This document shows positions 1 through 9,575 of a stretch of DNA of 48,152 nt, one piece after another. The stretch lies in contig JAIXZO010000013.1 in assembly GCA_027489535.1 (NCBI GenBank), positions 1 to 48,152 of the forward strand, read 5' to 3'. Under the pieces are notes generated by a model. It ran no database searches. It had not been told where the DNA came from and saw only the letters and a program-made list of their open reading frames with translations. Each line of letters opens with the position of its first letter. Position 1 is the first letter of the stretch. The DNA is from Hyphomicrobiales bacterium (GTDB lineage Bacteria; Pseudomonadota; Alphaproteobacteria; Rhizobiales; Beijerinckiaceae). The position numbers were made by a program, and so were the translations under genes.

Positions 1-510
<510 letters not shown>

Positions 511-520
511 GGCGCTTCGT

Positions 521-542
521 CCCTCTCCCTCCGGGGAGGGGG
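521..542 (+). terminator. GC-rich hairpin after thiC
   Basis: A 9-bp stem (521-529 with 534-542, one G-T pair) closes a TCCG tetraloop 10 bases after the thiC stop. No T-run follows, so intrinsic termination is uncertain. The C/G-only pattern resembles short palindromes that recur in rhizobial intergenic DNA. Confidence 0.5.
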
Positions 543-582
543 AACGCCCCTTCGCAGCTTCGTCCCGATTCGGAGATCCTCG

Positions 583-1632
583 ATGCCGTCCCGTCGATCC
601 TTGATCGGCGGCGGGATCGCCGCGCTTGCGGCCCCCGCCGTCGCCCACGCCCAAACGGCGAGCCGTTGGCGCATGGCCACGTCATGGCCGCGCAATCTCG
701 TCGGCCCCGGCACGTCGGCCAAGCGGCTCGCGGAGCGCATCACGGCGATGAGCGACGGCCGGCTGGCGGTGGACGTGTTTTCCGCCGGCGAGATCGTGCC
801 CGCCTTCGCGGTGTTCGACGCGGTGTCGAACGGCACGGTGGAGATGGGACATACGGCGTCGTTCTTCATCGTCGGCAAGGTGCCTGCGGCGGCCTTCTAC
901 ACGACGGTGCCGTTCGGCCTGGATCCGGTCGGTCATCTGGCGTGGCTCGAGGCCGGCGGCGGGCGGGCGTTGTGGGAAGAGCTTTATGCGACCTTCGGCG
1001 TGAAGCCGTTTCTCGGCGGCAATACCGGACCATCGCTCGCAGGATGGTTCAGGAAGCCGCTGGAAAGCATTGACGATCTGAAGGGATTGCGCATCCGCGT
1101 GTCCGGTCTCGGCGGCGAACTTTATCGGCGGCTCGGGGCGGTCCCGCAGGCGATCCCGCCCGGCGACGTCTATCCCAGCCTCGAACGCGGCACGATCGAC
1201 GCGGTGGAACTGCTCGGGCCGATGAACGACGTCGACGCGGGACTCTGGCGCATCGCGCCCGTCTGCATGGTGCCCGGCTTCAACAAGCCGAACGGGGCGT
1301 CCGAAGCGCTGGTGGGGGCGAAGGCTTGGGAGGCGCTGCCGGCGGACCTCAGACGCATCGTCGAGCATGCATGCGCGGCCGAGCACGCGGCCGCGCTGGC
1401 CGAAAGCGAGATCGCGCACGGCAATGCGCTGCGGCAGCTGGTGCAGAACGGCGTGCGCTTCGCCGGCGTGCCGAAGGACGTGGTGATACGGGCGCGCAAG
1501 GCGGCGGGCGAGATCATCGACGAGATCGGTGCGGGCGGGCCGTCCGCGCGGCGGATCGTCGATTCCTACCGGGCGACGCAGGCAATCGTCAGGCCGTGGG
1601 AGCGCATTTCGCGCGTCCCGGCCGAGGATTAG
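583..1632 (+). CDS. TRAP transporter substrate-binding protein (DctP/TakP-like), Tat-exported
   Basis: This 349-residue protein looks like the periplasmic binding component of a TRAP transporter. It opens with a twin-arginine-like leader (SRRSLIGGG, hydrophobic AALAAPAV, cleavage near AHA-Q). The mature protein has family blocks such as WRMATSWPRNL, the segment around GEIVPAFAVFDAVSNGTVEMGH, GNTGPSLAGWFRKPLES, DLKGLRIRVSGLGGELYRRLG and GTIDAVELLGPMND. These match the TakP-type alpha-keto acid/monocarboxylate binders rather than C4-dicarboxylate DctP. The start ATG has GGAGAT 6 bases upstream. No DctQ or DctM membrane subunit is visible nearby, so the partner permease is elsewhere or the protein works alone. 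Its stop codon (1630-1632) overlaps the thiE stop on the other strand. The ligand cannot be named from sequence; a link with thiamine precursors rests only on position. Confidence 0.85.
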   Translation: MPSRRSLIGGGIAALAAPAVAHAQTASRWRMATSWPRNLVGPGTSAKRLAERITAMSDGRLAVDVFSAGEIVPAFAVFDAVSNGTVEMGHTASFFIVGKVPAAAFYTTVPFGLDPVGHLAWLEAGGGRALWEELYATFGVKPFLGGNTGPSLAGWFRKPLESIDDLKGLRIRVSGLGGELYRRLGAVPQAIPPGDVYPSLERGTIDAVELLGPMNDVDAGLWRIAPVCMVPGFNKPNGASEALVGAKAWEALPADLRRIVEHACAAEHAAALAESEIAHGNALRQLVQNGVRFAGVPKDVVIRARKAAGEIIDEIGAGGPSARRIVDSYRATQAIVRPWERISRVPAED

Positions 1633-2300
1633 CTCGCGCGGCCGTTGCGCAGCGCCAAGGCGCCGTCCACGAGGCTGCGCAGGGCACGTGCGGACTCTTG
1701 CGGGGTGCCCGAACCGGTGACGGCCCCGATGACGGCGACGCCGTCCGCGCCGGCCGCGATGACGCTTTGCACGTTGCCGACATTGATGCCCGCGATCGCG
1801 CCGACCGGCATCATGGGTTCGATGCCGCGGATTTTGCGGCAAAGATCCGCCAGACCGGAGAGGCCGATGGGGGCGTCGGGATTGATCTTGTGCGTGGTGG
1901 CGAAGACGCCGCCGCAGAAGGCGTAATCGACCGGTTCATCGGCCAGCTTCATCGCATGCGCGGCGTTCTTGACCGTGCGGCCGATGATGGCGCGCTCGCC
2001 GAGCTTGGCGCGGGCCTCGGCCGGGGACATGTCGTCTTGGCCGAGATGCACGCCCTGCGCGCCCGCCGCGAGCGCGGCCTCCACGTCGTCATTGACCAGA
2101 AGCGGCGTGTTCTGCCCCGCCAAGGCGGTGCGGATGGCCCGCAGCGTCTCGACCTTCGTCTCGAAGCTCGAATTCTTGTCGCGATACTGGAACAAGGTCG
2201 CGCCGCCGCGCGCCGCCTCGGCGGCGATGGCGGGCAGCAGACGATGGCCTGCGACCGCGGGGTCCAGAATGACGTAGAGGCGGATGTCGACGGTATTCAC
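1629..2300 (-). CDS. thiE: Thiamine-phosphate synthase ThiE
   Basis: ThiE joins hydroxymethylpyrimidine diphosphate and thiazole phosphate to give thiamine phosphate. The 223-residue protein has the TIM-barrel family pattern: LYVILDP at the start, GGATLFQYRDKN for pyrophosphate and substrate binding, LLVNDDVEAALAAGAQGVHLGQDD, and the C-terminal glycine-rich GADGVAVIGAV. The start is a GTG at 2300-2298 that overlaps the TGA of thiM in a GTGA arrangement, which indicates translational coupling with thiM upstream. No ATG lies between that GTG and the conserved core. The C-terminal stop overlaps by two bases the stop of the TRAP binding protein gene coming from the opposite side, leaving no room for a separate terminator. 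Confidence 0.95.
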   Translation of the reverse strand: MNTVDIRLYVILDPAVAGHRLLPAIAAEAARGGATLFQYRDKNSSFETKVETLRAIRTALAGQNTPLLVNDDVEAALAAGAQGVHLGQDDMSPAEARAKLGERAIIGRTVKNAAHAMKLADEPVDYAFCGGVFATTHKINPDAPIGLSGLADLCRKIRGIEPMMPVGAIAGINVGNVQSVIAAGADGVAVIGAVTGSGTPQESARALRSLVDGALALRNGRAS

Positions 2301-3049
2301 GAGAGCTTGGCCTTGCCGGTCAGGTCCGCCGGGGATACGGCGTGGAGCGCATCGAGCAAATGGGTCGCGAAGGTGCCGGGACCGCGCGAGACTTCCGCGG
2401 CCCGTTCCTGCGCGATTCCGAAGGCGGCGAAACCGGTCGCAGCCGCAAGGGCGGCGTCGGGTTCGACCGCGAGAAGCGCCGCCATCAGCGCGGACAGGGC
2501 GCAGCCTGCCCCCGTGACGAGCGCGGCATAAGGGTGGCCGTTGGCGATGAAGATTTCGTGATCGGGCGCGAGCACGCAATCGACCGGCGCGGAGAGGGCA
2601 AGCACGGTGGAGTTCGCTGCCGCGGAAGCGGGCGTGGGCTGCGCACCGACCAAGGCGGCAAGCTCCGCCGCGTTGCCGCGCACGATTCCCGGGCGGCCGG
2701 CGAGCAGCGTCTTCGCGAATGCGAGACGCGGCGCGGCGACGTCGATGAAGACGGGATCGAGAACGAAGCGGCGGCCGCGTGACGCAACGGATTCCACCGC
2801 GACGGCGATGGCGGTGCGCCTGTCGGCATCGAGCGTGCCGAGATTGACCAGCAGGGCATCGGAACGCTCGACGAAGCTGCGGATCTCTTCCGGATCCGTG
2901 GTCATCGACGGCACCGCGCCTGCGGCGAGAAGAACGTTGGCCGTAAATCCCTGCACCACCGTGTTGGTGATGCAGTGAACGCGCGGCCGCTGATCACGCA
3001 ACCGTGACCAGCACTCGCCCAACGCGTCCGGATTTACAGTAGACTTCAT
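2297..3049 (-). CDS. thiM: Hydroxyethylthiazole kinase ThiM
   Basis: ThiM phosphorylates hydroxyethylthiazole, a salvage route that feeds ThiE. The 250-residue protein has the typical start region RVHCITNTVVQGFTANVLLA, then SMTTDPEEI, LLVNLGTLD and FVLDPVFIDVA. It also has the nucleotide and anion-hole region with GRPGIVRGNAAELAAL, and VTGAGCALSALMAALLA, which contains the catalytic cysteine in the GAGC loop. AGGGAAG precedes the ATG. thiE follows with a GTGA overlap, forming a two-gene salvage/coupling operon. The 117 bases upstream are AT-richer than the surroundings and hold the palindrome CCGAATTCGG (3095-3104) next to a TATACT-like hexamer on the minus strand. I could not find a THI-box in that leader. 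Confidence 0.95.
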   Translation of the reverse strand: MKSTVNPDALGECWSRLRDQRPRVHCITNTVVQGFTANVLLAAGAVPSMTTDPEEIRSFVERSDALLVNLGTLDADRRTAIAVAVESVASRGRRFVLDPVFIDVAAPRLAFAKTLLAGRPGIVRGNAAELAALVGAQPTPASAAANSTVLALSAPVDCVLAPDHEIFIANGHPYAALVTGAGCALSALMAALLAVEPDAALAAATGFAAFGIAQERAAEVSRGPGTFATHLLDALHAVSPADLTGKAKLS

Positions 3050-3166
3050 CGAACTTCCCTAACCGGAGCTGTGTCGTTGGGGAAGTATATTTTGCCGAAT
3101 TCGGAGTTCATTTAGGGCGGTTTCCGTTGCGGTACAGCCCAAAATGAGGAATTCAGCCTGAAACGG

Positions 3167-4468
3167 TCATGAGAAGACCCGGGCGAAGATCGTATCGACG
3201 TGCTTCAGGTGATAGCCGAGGTCGAATTTCTCCTCGATTTCGGCGTCGGTGAGCGCCTTCGAGACCTCCGGATCGGCCTTCAGCAGCGTCAAGAAATCCC
3301 CTTCGCCGCGCCAGACCGGCATCGCGTTGCGCTGCACGAGACGATAGGCGTCCTCGCGGCTGACGCCCTTTTGCGTGAGGGCGAGGAGAACGCGCTGCGA
3401 ATGCACGAGACCGCCGAGGCGGTCGAGATTCTTCTGCATGTTTTCGGGATAGACGAGCAGCTTGTCGACCACGTTGGTGAGACGCGCCAAGGCGAAGTCG
3501 AGCGTCACCGTCGCGTCGGGCGCGATCATGCGCTCGACCGAGGAATGGGAGATGTCGCGCTCGTGCCAAAGCGCCACGTTCTCCATCGCGGGGAGGGCAT
3601 AGGCGCGCACCATGCGGGCGAGGCCGGTGAGGTTTTCGGTCAGCACCGGGTTGCGCTTGTGCGGCATCGCGGACGAGCCCTTCTGGCCCTCCGAGAAAAA
3701 CTCCTCCGCCTCGAGCACTTCGGTTCGCTGCATGTGGCGGATTTCGACCGCCAGACGCTCGATGGAGGACGCGACCACGCCGAGCGTGGCGAAATACATC
3801 GCGTGCCGGTCGCGCGGGATGACCTGCGTGGACACGGGCTCGGGCTTCAGGCCCATCGCCTTCGCGACATGCTCTTCGACGCGCGGATCGATGTTGGCGA
3901 AGCTGCCGACCGCGCCGGAAATGGCGCAGGTGGCGATTTCCTCGCGGGCCGCGACGAGACGGGCGCGGCAGCGGTCGAATTCGGCATAGGCCAGCGCCAG
4001 CTTCAGGCCGAAGGTGATCGGCTCGGCATGGATGCCGTGCGAGCGGCCGATGGTGGGCGTCATCTTGTATTCGAAGGCGCGGCGCTTGAGGGCGGCCAGC
4101 AGCGCGTCCATGTCCTTCAGGAGAAGGTCGGTGGCGCGCACGAGCTGCACGTTGAGGCAGGTGTCGAGCACGTCCGACGACGTCATGCCCTGATGGATGA
4201 AGCGAGAGTCGGGGCCGACGAATTCCGCGAGATGCGTGAGGAAGGCGATGACGTCGTGCTTCACCTCGCGCTCGATGGCGTCGATGCGTTCGACGTCGAA
4301 TTGCGCCGCGCCGCCTTTTTCCCAAATGGTCTTCGCGGCGTCCTTCGGGATCACGCCGAGCTCCGCCAGCGCGTCGCAGGCATGCGCCTCGATCTCGAAC
4401 CAGATGCGGAATTTGGTCTCGGGAGACCAGATCGCGACCATTTCGGGACGGCTGTAGCGCGTGATCAT
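3167..4468 (-). CDS. purB: Adenylosuccinate lyase PurB
   Basis: PurB catalyses two fumarate-releasing steps of purine synthesis, from SAICAR to AICAR and from adenylosuccinate to AMP. The 433-residue protein has the size of the Bacillus-type enzyme. Visible family marks are [20 protein letters not shown] at the N-terminus, the segment [27 protein letters not shown] with the general acid/base histidine, and the fumarase/lyase signature [11 protein letters not shown] (about residues 261-271) with the mobile serine loop. An in-frame ATG 36 bases further out exists, but the ATG at 4468 is preferred. It has GAGAGGA seven bases upstream, and the protein then begins exactly at the conserved [10 protein letters not shown]. 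The next gene upstream, rpe, is on the same strand 118 bases away. Confidence 0.96.
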   Translation of the reverse strand: MITRYSRPEMVAIWSPETKFRIWFEIEAHACDALAELGVIPKDAAKTIWEKGGAAQFDVERIDAIEREVKHDVIAFLTHLAEFVGPDSRFIHQGMTSSDVLDTCLNVQLVRATDLLLKDMDALLAALKRRAFEYKMTPTIGRSHGIHAEPITFGLKLALAYAEFDRCRARLVAAREEIATCAISGAVGSFANIDPRVEEHVAKAMGLKPEPVSTQVIPRDRHAMYFATLGVVASSIERLAVEIRHMQRTEVLEAEEFFSEGQKGSSAMPHKRNPVLTENLTGLARMVRAYALPAMENVALWHERDISHSSVERMIAPDATVTLDFALARLTNVVDKLLVYPENMQKNLDRLGGLVHSQRVLLALTQKGVSREDAYRLVQRNAMPVWRGEGDFLTLLKADPEVSKALTDAEIEEKFDLGYHLKHVDTIFARVFS

Positions 4469-4586
4469 GCGAAGTCCTCTCGGGTGACGAGGCGCGCGTA
4501 ACACGCGGCCGGAGCAGGGGCAATGCGAGGATAGGGCAATGCGGGGCGTCGCCTCCCCGCGTCCCCGCGCAGCGAGACGGTGCGCG

Positions 4587-5264
4587 TCAGCCGCGTGCCG
4601 CTTCGGCCGCCGCGCGGATCGCCGCGATGTTGCGGCCGTAGCCTTCTTCGGTTCCGGCCTTGAACACGGCCGAACCGGCCACCAGCACGTCGGCGCCCGC
4701 TGCTGCGACGAGGGGGGCGGTTTCGGGCGTGATGCCGCCGTCGATCTCGATCAGGATCGGGCGCGCGCCGATCATCGCCTTCACCCGGCGGACCTTTTCG
4801 ACGACTTCGGGGATGAAGGCCTGACCGCCGAAGCCGGGGTTCACCGTCATCAGCAGCACGAGATCGACGCGGTCGAGAACATGCTCGATGACCGATTCAT
4901 GAGTGCCGGGATTGAGCACGACGCCGGCCTGCTTGCCCAAGGCGCGGATCGCCTGAAGCGAGCGGTGCAGATGCGGCCCGGCTTCGGCATGTACCGAAAT
5001 CAGATCCGCGCCCGCATCCGCGAAGGCGGCGAGATAGGGGTCGACGGGAGCGATCATCAGATGCACGTCGAAGAACTTCTTCGTGTGCCGGCGCATCGCC
5101 CGGATTACTTCGGGGCCGTAGCTGATGTTCGGCACGAAGTGGCCGTCCATGACGTCGAGATGGATCCAGTCGGCGCCGGCGCGGTCGACGGCCGCGACCT
5201 CCTCGCCCAGCTTGGCGAAATCGGCGGCGAGAACGGAGGGGGCGATCAGCACGGGACGGGTCAT
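4587..5264 (-). CDS. rpe: Ribulose-phosphate 3-epimerase
   Basis: Rpe interconverts ribulose 5-phosphate and xylulose 5-phosphate in the pentose phosphate and Calvin cycles. The 225-residue TIM barrel has all family signatures: [16 protein letters not shown], the metal-binding strands [14 protein letters not shown] and FDVHLMI, the loop [18 protein letters not shown], and [16 protein letters not shown]. The length is normal for the family. It lies between purB and a BASS-type transporter, all on the minus strand, with 70 bases to the transporter gene upstream. I see no carbon-fixation genes around it, so an ordinary housekeeping role is most likely. Confidence 0.96.
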   Translation of the reverse strand: MTRPVLIAPSVLAADFAKLGEEVAAVDRAGADWIHLDVMDGHFVPNISYGPEVIRAMRRHTKKFFDVHLMIAPVDPYLAAFADAGADLISVHAEAGPHLHRSLQAIRALGKQAGVVLNPGTHESVIEHVLDRVDLVLLMTVNPGFGGQAFIPEVVEKVRRVKAMIGARPILIEIDGGITPETAPLVAAAGADVLVAGSAVFKAGTEEGYGRNIAAIRAAAEAARG

Positions 5265-5334
5265 GAAGCGCGGGTAGCACCCCGTACGGCGCCTTGCAAC
5301 GGTTCCGCCCGCGTCGTCCCCCGAAGAAGGATCG

Positions 5335-6288
5335 TCAGCGGTCGCGGATCATGCGTGCGAGGGGCGCGACGGCCATGGGCGCGCAGTAGATCGGGAATTG
5401 GAGCAGCGAGAAGAACAGGTAGGCGTCGGGCGGGCAGGCCGCGCCCATCGCCGCGACCAGAAGCCCGGTATTGCGCATGCCCGAGCCGAGCGAGAGCACG
5501 AAGGCTTCCGCCTTGCCGAGGAGACGCAACGCGTTGAAGGCGATGAAGACGCCTCCGACCGAAACGGCGGTACCGACCGCGAGATAGAGCGCCGTCTTGC
5601 CGGGCGTGGCGAGCGCCGCATCGATGACGCCGTCCATCGCCGCGATGGCGAAGACGAAGTAGATGATCACGTTGACGCCGTCGAGTTCGTGCCGGAGCGC
5701 CGCGAGACGCGGCGGCCCGGCGATGCGCCGCAGGATCAGCGCGCAGGCCATCGACCCGCCCAAAAGCCATGCGAGACGGAGGCCCAGCACGAAAGGATCG
5801 ATGGGAACGGCCGCCCCTGCGAGCAGCGACGCGATCTGCGGCGAGACGAAGGGCGACAGCGCCATCACGAGCACGAGCACCATCAGGCCGAGGCTGTTGT
5901 CGAGCCCGAGCAGGGCGGCATAGGCCGGAAAACCCATCAGCGGCGGGGCGGCGCCGATCAACGACAAGCCCAGAAGAAGACCGTGCTCGAGAGAGTCGCG
6001 ACCCACTGCGGTGATCAGGAACCACATCAGCAAAGGCGGGGCGGCGACGAGCCAGACGAAGGCGGCGGCCATGCTGCGCGGGCGGTCGAAGGCGCGGCGC
6101 AGGCCCGAGAAGTCGGCGCGCGCGAAGGTGAGCATCACGAACAGGAAGATGGTGACGGGCAGGAGCGGGCGGAACGCTTCGGCGAGTTGTGGGAGCGCCA
6201 GACCGACGAAGATCGAGATCGCGAAGCCGTTGGCGCCGTTGCGCCCCAAAAACGCGAGTGCACGCACGAGCTGTGCGGAAAATTGCAT
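5335..6288 (-). CDS. BASS-like (bile acid:Na+ symporter type) membrane transporter
   Basis: This 317-residue protein is almost entirely hydrophobic, with about nine or ten predicted transmembrane helices. The first helix begins near residue 20 ([18 protein letters not shown]). Features in keeping with the BASS/arsenite permease-like fold are a helix with [18 protein letters not shown], paired [17 protein letters not shown] and [16 protein letters not shown] segments resembling the two crossover regions, and a C-terminal [14 protein letters not shown]. The helices with GAAPP and GMRNTGL correspond to the conserved substrate/sodium crossing in this family. The substrate cannot be read; small organic anions are typical. 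It is divergent from a DadA-like oxidoreductase gene, sharing a 112-base upstream region. Confidence 0.75.
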   Translation of the reverse strand: MQFSAQLVRALAFLGRNGANGFAISIFVGLALPQLAEAFRPLLPVTIFLFVMLTFARADFSGLRRAFDRPRSMAAAFVWLVAAPPLLMWFLITAVGRDSLEHGLLLGLSLIGAAPPLMGFPAYAALLGLDNSLGLMVLVLVMALSPFVSPQIASLLAGAAVPIDPFVLGLRLAWLLGGSMACALILRRIAGPPRLAALRHELDGVNVIIYFVFAIAAMDGVIDAALATPGKTALYLAVGTAVSVGGVFIAFNALRLLGKAEAFVLSLGSGMRNTGLLVAAMGAACPPDAYLFFSLLQFPIYCAPMAVAPLARMIRDR

Positions 6289-6400
6289 CGAAAGCGCCCG
6301 TTTCCCGGTTTATCAACAGCTGCGACGCGAATTCTGCTGACCGCTGCGCAGGCGGACCGTAATCTTCGCCGGTCGATGTTGCAACGCGCGGGGACCGACA

Positions 6401-7639
6401 GTGGATTCGGACGTCATCGTACTCGGAGCGGGTATCGTCGGCCTCGGCACGGCTCTGCAAATTCAGGCCAAGGGGCGGGCCGTGGTGCTCGTGGACCGGG
6501 GCGAGCCGGGGGCGGGCACGAGCTTCGGCAATGCCGGCATCATCGAGCGCGCCTCGCTTTATCCCTATGCATTTCCGCGCAAGTTGACCGACCTGATCCG
6601 CTACGGATTCAACCGCGAGCGCGACGCGGTGTATCACTGGAATGCGCTGCCCAAGGCCGCGCCGTGGCTCGCCCGCTACTGGGCCGCAAGCTCGAAGAGC
6701 GGACATGAGCGGGCGATGCGGGCGGCGCTGCCGCTGATCGAGAAATCCCTGTCCGAACATGAACCGTTGATCGCGGCGGCCGGGGCGGGGCATCTCGTGC
6801 GGCGGACCGGATGGATCAAGGCGCATCGCGACCCGCGCGCCTTTGCAGACGCGGTTTCGGACGCAAAGAAGCTCGCCCCCTACGGGCTGACGGTGGAGAT
6901 CCTCGACCCGCGCGCGTTGGAGGCGCTGGAGCCGCATCTCGCGCCCGGCCTCGCCGGGGCGATCCATTTCAAGGATCCCGTCGCCCTCAACGACCCGCAG
7001 GAATTGTCGACCGCCTATCGCCGTCTGTTCGAGATGCGCGGCGGACGGTTCGTGCACGGGGACGCGAATACGCTGGTCCGCGACGGCGCGAGTTGGTCCG
7101 TGACGACCGAGGCCGGGGTCGTGAAGGCCGAGAAGGTCGTGGTGACGCTCGGACCGTGGGGCGCGGATTTTGCCGCGACGCTCGGCTACAAGCTGCCGAT
7201 GGGCGTCAAGCGCGGCTACCACGCCCATTACAAGCCCGCGGGCAATGCCGTGCTGAACCACACGGTGTTCGACGCGCATTCCAAATACGTGCTCGCGCCG
7301 ATGCTGAAGGGCATCCGGCTGACGACGGGCGCGGAATTCGCGCTGCGCGATTCCCCGCCCACGCCGGTTCAGCTGACGCGGCTCGAGCCCGAGGCGCGGG
7401 CGTTTTTCCCGCTCGGCGAACGCATCGAAAAGGAGCCGTGGATGGGCGCGCGACCGTGCACGCCGGACATGGTGCCCGTGATCGGCCCCGCGCCGCGCCA
7501 CAAGGGCCTCTGGTTCGCCTTCGGCCATGCCCATCACGGCCTGACGCTGGGCGCGGTGACGGGCCGGTTGGTGGCCGAGATGATCGCGGGCGAAGACACG
7601 TTCTGCGATCCGACGCCTTATCGGGTGGATCGCTTTTAA
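6401..7639 (+). CDS. FAD-dependent D-amino acid dehydrogenase/oxidase (DadA-like)
   Basis: The 412-residue protein belongs to the DAO family of FAD enzymes that oxidise amines or D-amino acids. The dinucleotide-binding motif VLGAGIVGLGTALQIQ begins at residue 7, followed by the acidic strand end VLVDRGEPGAGTSFGNAG, where the conserved GTSFGNAG is typical of DadA. The C-terminal FAD-contacting region reads PDMVPVIGPAP and FAFGHAHHGLTLGAVTG. The start is GTG at 6401: the Rossmann motif follows immediately and the nearest upstream ATG is out of frame. DadA normally delivers electrons to the respiratory chain at the membrane. The gene is divergent from the BASS-like transporter, and a joint role in uptake and oxidation of an amine or amino acid is possible but unproven. 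Confidence 0.85.
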   Translation: MDSDVIVLGAGIVGLGTALQIQAKGRAVVLVDRGEPGAGTSFGNAGIIERASLYPYAFPRKLTDLIRYGFNRERDAVYHWNALPKAAPWLARYWAASSKSGHERAMRAALPLIEKSLSEHEPLIAAAGAGHLVRRTGWIKAHRDPRAFADAVSDAKKLAPYGLTVEILDPRALEALEPHLAPGLAGAIHFKDPVALNDPQELSTAYRRLFEMRGGRFVHGDANTLVRDGASWSVTTEAGVVKAEKVVVTLGPWGADFAATLGYKLPMGVKRGYHAHYKPAGNAVLNHTVFDAHSKYVLAPMLKGIRLTTGAEFALRDSPPTPVQLTRLEPEARAFFPLGERIEKEPWMGARPCTPDMVPVIGPAPRHKGLWFAFGHAHHGLTLGAVTGRLVAEMIAGEDTFCDPTPYRVDRF

Positions 7640-7645
7640 ATCCGG

Positions 7646-8650
7646 TCAGCCCCGGCGGCTTTTCCAATCCGGCAACGCGCCCGCGAAGGGCAGGGCCGTC
7701 GCGTCATGGACGCCGCGGGCGATCGCGCGGGCTAGCACGTCGGCGGCGGCGCTTGCGACCTCCGTCAGCGCGAACGCGTCCACGGTCTCGTTCGAAACGC
7801 CGGTGGAAGCCGCGAAGACGATGTCGCCGTCCATCGGCGTGTGGGCGGGCCTGATCGCGCGGGCCAAGCCGTCATGCGCGGCGAGGGCGACGCGGCGGCA
7901 TTGGGCCTTGGTGAGGGGCGCATCCGTGGCGATCACTGCGATGGTGGTGTTGCGGCCGGGGCCGCCCTTGAGGCGCAGTTCGAGATCGGCCGCCGGCACA
8001 TGGGCCGGTTGGCCGAGACCGCCGAATTCGCCGTTACGCTCGTAGGGCGCGGCCCAGAAATGCGGGCCGTCTCCGACCGTGACGGTGCCGACGGCGTTGA
8101 CGGCGACGAGCGCGCCGACGGTGAAGCCGCCGGACGTGCGGGCGGAGGCCGTGCCGAGACCGCCCTTGAGGTTCGCCGTGGTCGCGCCGTAGCCGGCGCC
8201 GGCCGTTCCCGTCGCGAAATCGGGGGCGGCTTCATCGAGCGCGGCACGGCCGAGATCGAAGTAAGGCGGCGCGGTTCGCCCGTCGGGTCTGCCCCAATCC
8301 TTGTCGCCGCCGTTCAGCAGATCGAACAGGATCACCTGCGGGACTATGGGGACGCGCACGGACCCGACCGGAAAGCCGCGGCCGCGTGCCGCCAAACCCG
8401 CCATCACGCCGCCCGCGGCATCGAGCCCGAAGGCGGAGCCGCCCGACAGCACCAAGGCGTCGATGCGCTCGACCGTCATTTCGGGATCGAGCAAAGCGGT
8501 GTCGCGCGTGCCGGGCGCGCCGCCGAGTACGGCCAAGGATGCGGCGGCGGGGTGCTCGAACAGCACGACGCTGACGCCCGATGCGAGCCGCTCGTCATGC
8601 GCGTTGCCGACGAGAACGCCCGGCACGTCGGTGATGGAATTGCGATTCAT
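7646..8650 (-). CDS. P1 family peptidase (DmpA-like aminopeptidase)
   Basis: The family consists of self-cleaving N-terminal-nucleophile hydrolases such as the L-aminopeptidase DmpA. The 334-residue protein starts with ITDVPGVLVGNAHDE and has LVLSGGSAFGLDAAGGVMAGL, the glycine-rich GTAGAGYGATTANLKGGLGTAS, and NTTIAVIATDAPLTKAQCRRVA. In the last of these a threonine occupies the place of the autocleavage nucleophile before the IAVIATDAPL strand. DmpA itself has a serine there. The ATG at 8650 gives the family's usual start; an ATG 36 bases further out would add a basic, proline-rich tail of no known use. It converges with the DadA-like gene (6 bases apart) and is divergent from the ccdA-like gene. 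Confidence 0.87.
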   Translation of the reverse strand: MNRNSITDVPGVLVGNAHDERLASGVSVVLFEHPAAASLAVLGGAPGTRDTALLDPEMTVERIDALVLSGGSAFGLDAAGGVMAGLAARGRGFPVGSVRVPIVPQVILFDLLNGGDKDWGRPDGRTAPPYFDLGRAALDEAAPDFATGTAGAGYGATTANLKGGLGTASARTSGGFTVGALVAVNAVGTVTVGDGPHFWAAPYERNGEFGGLGQPAHVPAADLELRLKGGPGRNTTIAVIATDAPLTKAQCRRVALAAHDGLARAIRPAHTPMDGDIVFAASTGVSNETVDAFALTEVASAAADVLARAIARGVHDATALPFAGALPDWKSRRG

Positions 8651-8775
8651 GGGCGGATGGTGCGCCGGACGACGGCGCGGCGGCAAGTGCAGCGGATCGT
8701 CCGATGTGCGTCGTCGTCTTTTCTCCGCGACCCTCCGTCGCTTGGCCCGAGCGAGGGGTGCGGCTAGAAGGGGGC

Positions 8776-9504
8776 ATGACCGACGTGACGCTCCCCGCCG
8801 CCGTACTCGCCGGCCTGCTCAGTTTCCTGAGCCCCTGCGTGCTTCCCCTCGTGCCGCCGTATCTGACATGGCTTGCGGGCACGACCGCCGAGGATCTCGC
8901 CGTCGAGAGCGAGCGCAAGGCGCGGCGGGACGTGATGATCGCGGCCTGCCTGTTCGTGCTCGGCTTCGCCACCGTGTTCATCACGCTTGGGGCGACGGCG
9001 TCCGTCTTCGGGCAGGTCATCCGGCAAAATCTCGGCGTGCTGTCGACATTGGCGGGTCTGTCGATCATCGCGATGGGACTGCATTTTCTCGGCGTGTACC
9101 GGTTCGCGTTTCTCTATCGCGAGGCGCGGCTGACGGTGGAGAAGCCCGTCGGGCATTGGGGGGCCTATGTCATGGGCCTCGCCTTCGCCTTCGGCTGGAC
9201 GCCCTGCATCGGCCCGGTGCTCGCCGCCATTCTCGCGGTGGCCGGGACCGAGGAAACGGTGCTGAAGGGCGCGACCCTGCTCGCGGCCTATTCCGCCGGG
9301 CTCGGCATCCCGTTTCTCGGCGCGGCCTTCGCGCTGGAGCGTTTTTCCGGGCTGATGAAGCGTTTCCGCAGCCGCATGATCCTCGTCGAGAAGACGACCG
9401 GGGCGCTGCTGGTGCTGACCGGCGTGGCCTTCCTGACCGGTGCGATCACGGATGCTTCGTTCTGGCTGCTGGAAACGTTTCCCGCGCTCGCGAAATTGGG
9501 GTGA
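8776..9504 (+). CDS. ccdA: CcdA-family thiol-disulfide membrane transporter (cytochrome c biogenesis)
   Basis: CcdA moves reducing equivalents from cytoplasmic thioredoxin across the inner membrane, mostly for cytochrome c maturation. The 242-residue protein has about six transmembrane helices. The two redox cysteines sit in the two half-repeats: Cys21 in LSFLSPCVLPLVPPYL and Cys144 in FGWTPCIGPVLAAI. The start at 8776 has an AGAAGGGGG ribosome-binding site; the longer frame from 8704 would add residues without family similarity. No other cytochrome c maturation gene is nearby. A strong terminator follows 23 bases after the stop. Confidence 0.92.
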   Translation: MTDVTLPAAVLAGLLSFLSPCVLPLVPPYLTWLAGTTAEDLAVESERKARRDVMIAACLFVLGFATVFITLGATASVFGQVIRQNLGVLSTLAGLSIIAMGLHFLGVYRFAFLYREARLTVEKPVGHWGAYVMGLAFAFGWTPCIGPVLAAILAVAGTEETVLKGATLLAAYSAGLGIPFLGAAFALERFSGLMKRFRSRMILVEKTTGALLVLTGVAFLTGAITDASFWLLETFPALAKLG

Positions 9505-9527
9505 GGCGGACGACGCACCGGCCATGA

Positions 9528-9553
9528 AAAAGGGCGCCCGAGGGCGCCCTTTT
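9528..9553. terminator. Bidirectional terminator between ccdA and livK
   Basis: A perfect 12-bp inverted repeat (9528-9539 with 9542-9553) has A4 on the left and T4 on the right, so it works as an intrinsic terminator for both converging genes. Confidence 0.9.
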
Positions 9554-9575
9554 CCGTTCGGAGACGGAGCCGAGA

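Noticed and set aside
521-542. Strong rho-independent terminator after thiC
   Set aside because: The stem is good but no T-run follows, so it is reported only as a hairpin of uncertain role.
3050-3166. TPP riboswitch upstream of thiM
   Set aside because: The conserved CTGAGA and ACCTGA-type elements could not be found on the minus strand of the leader.
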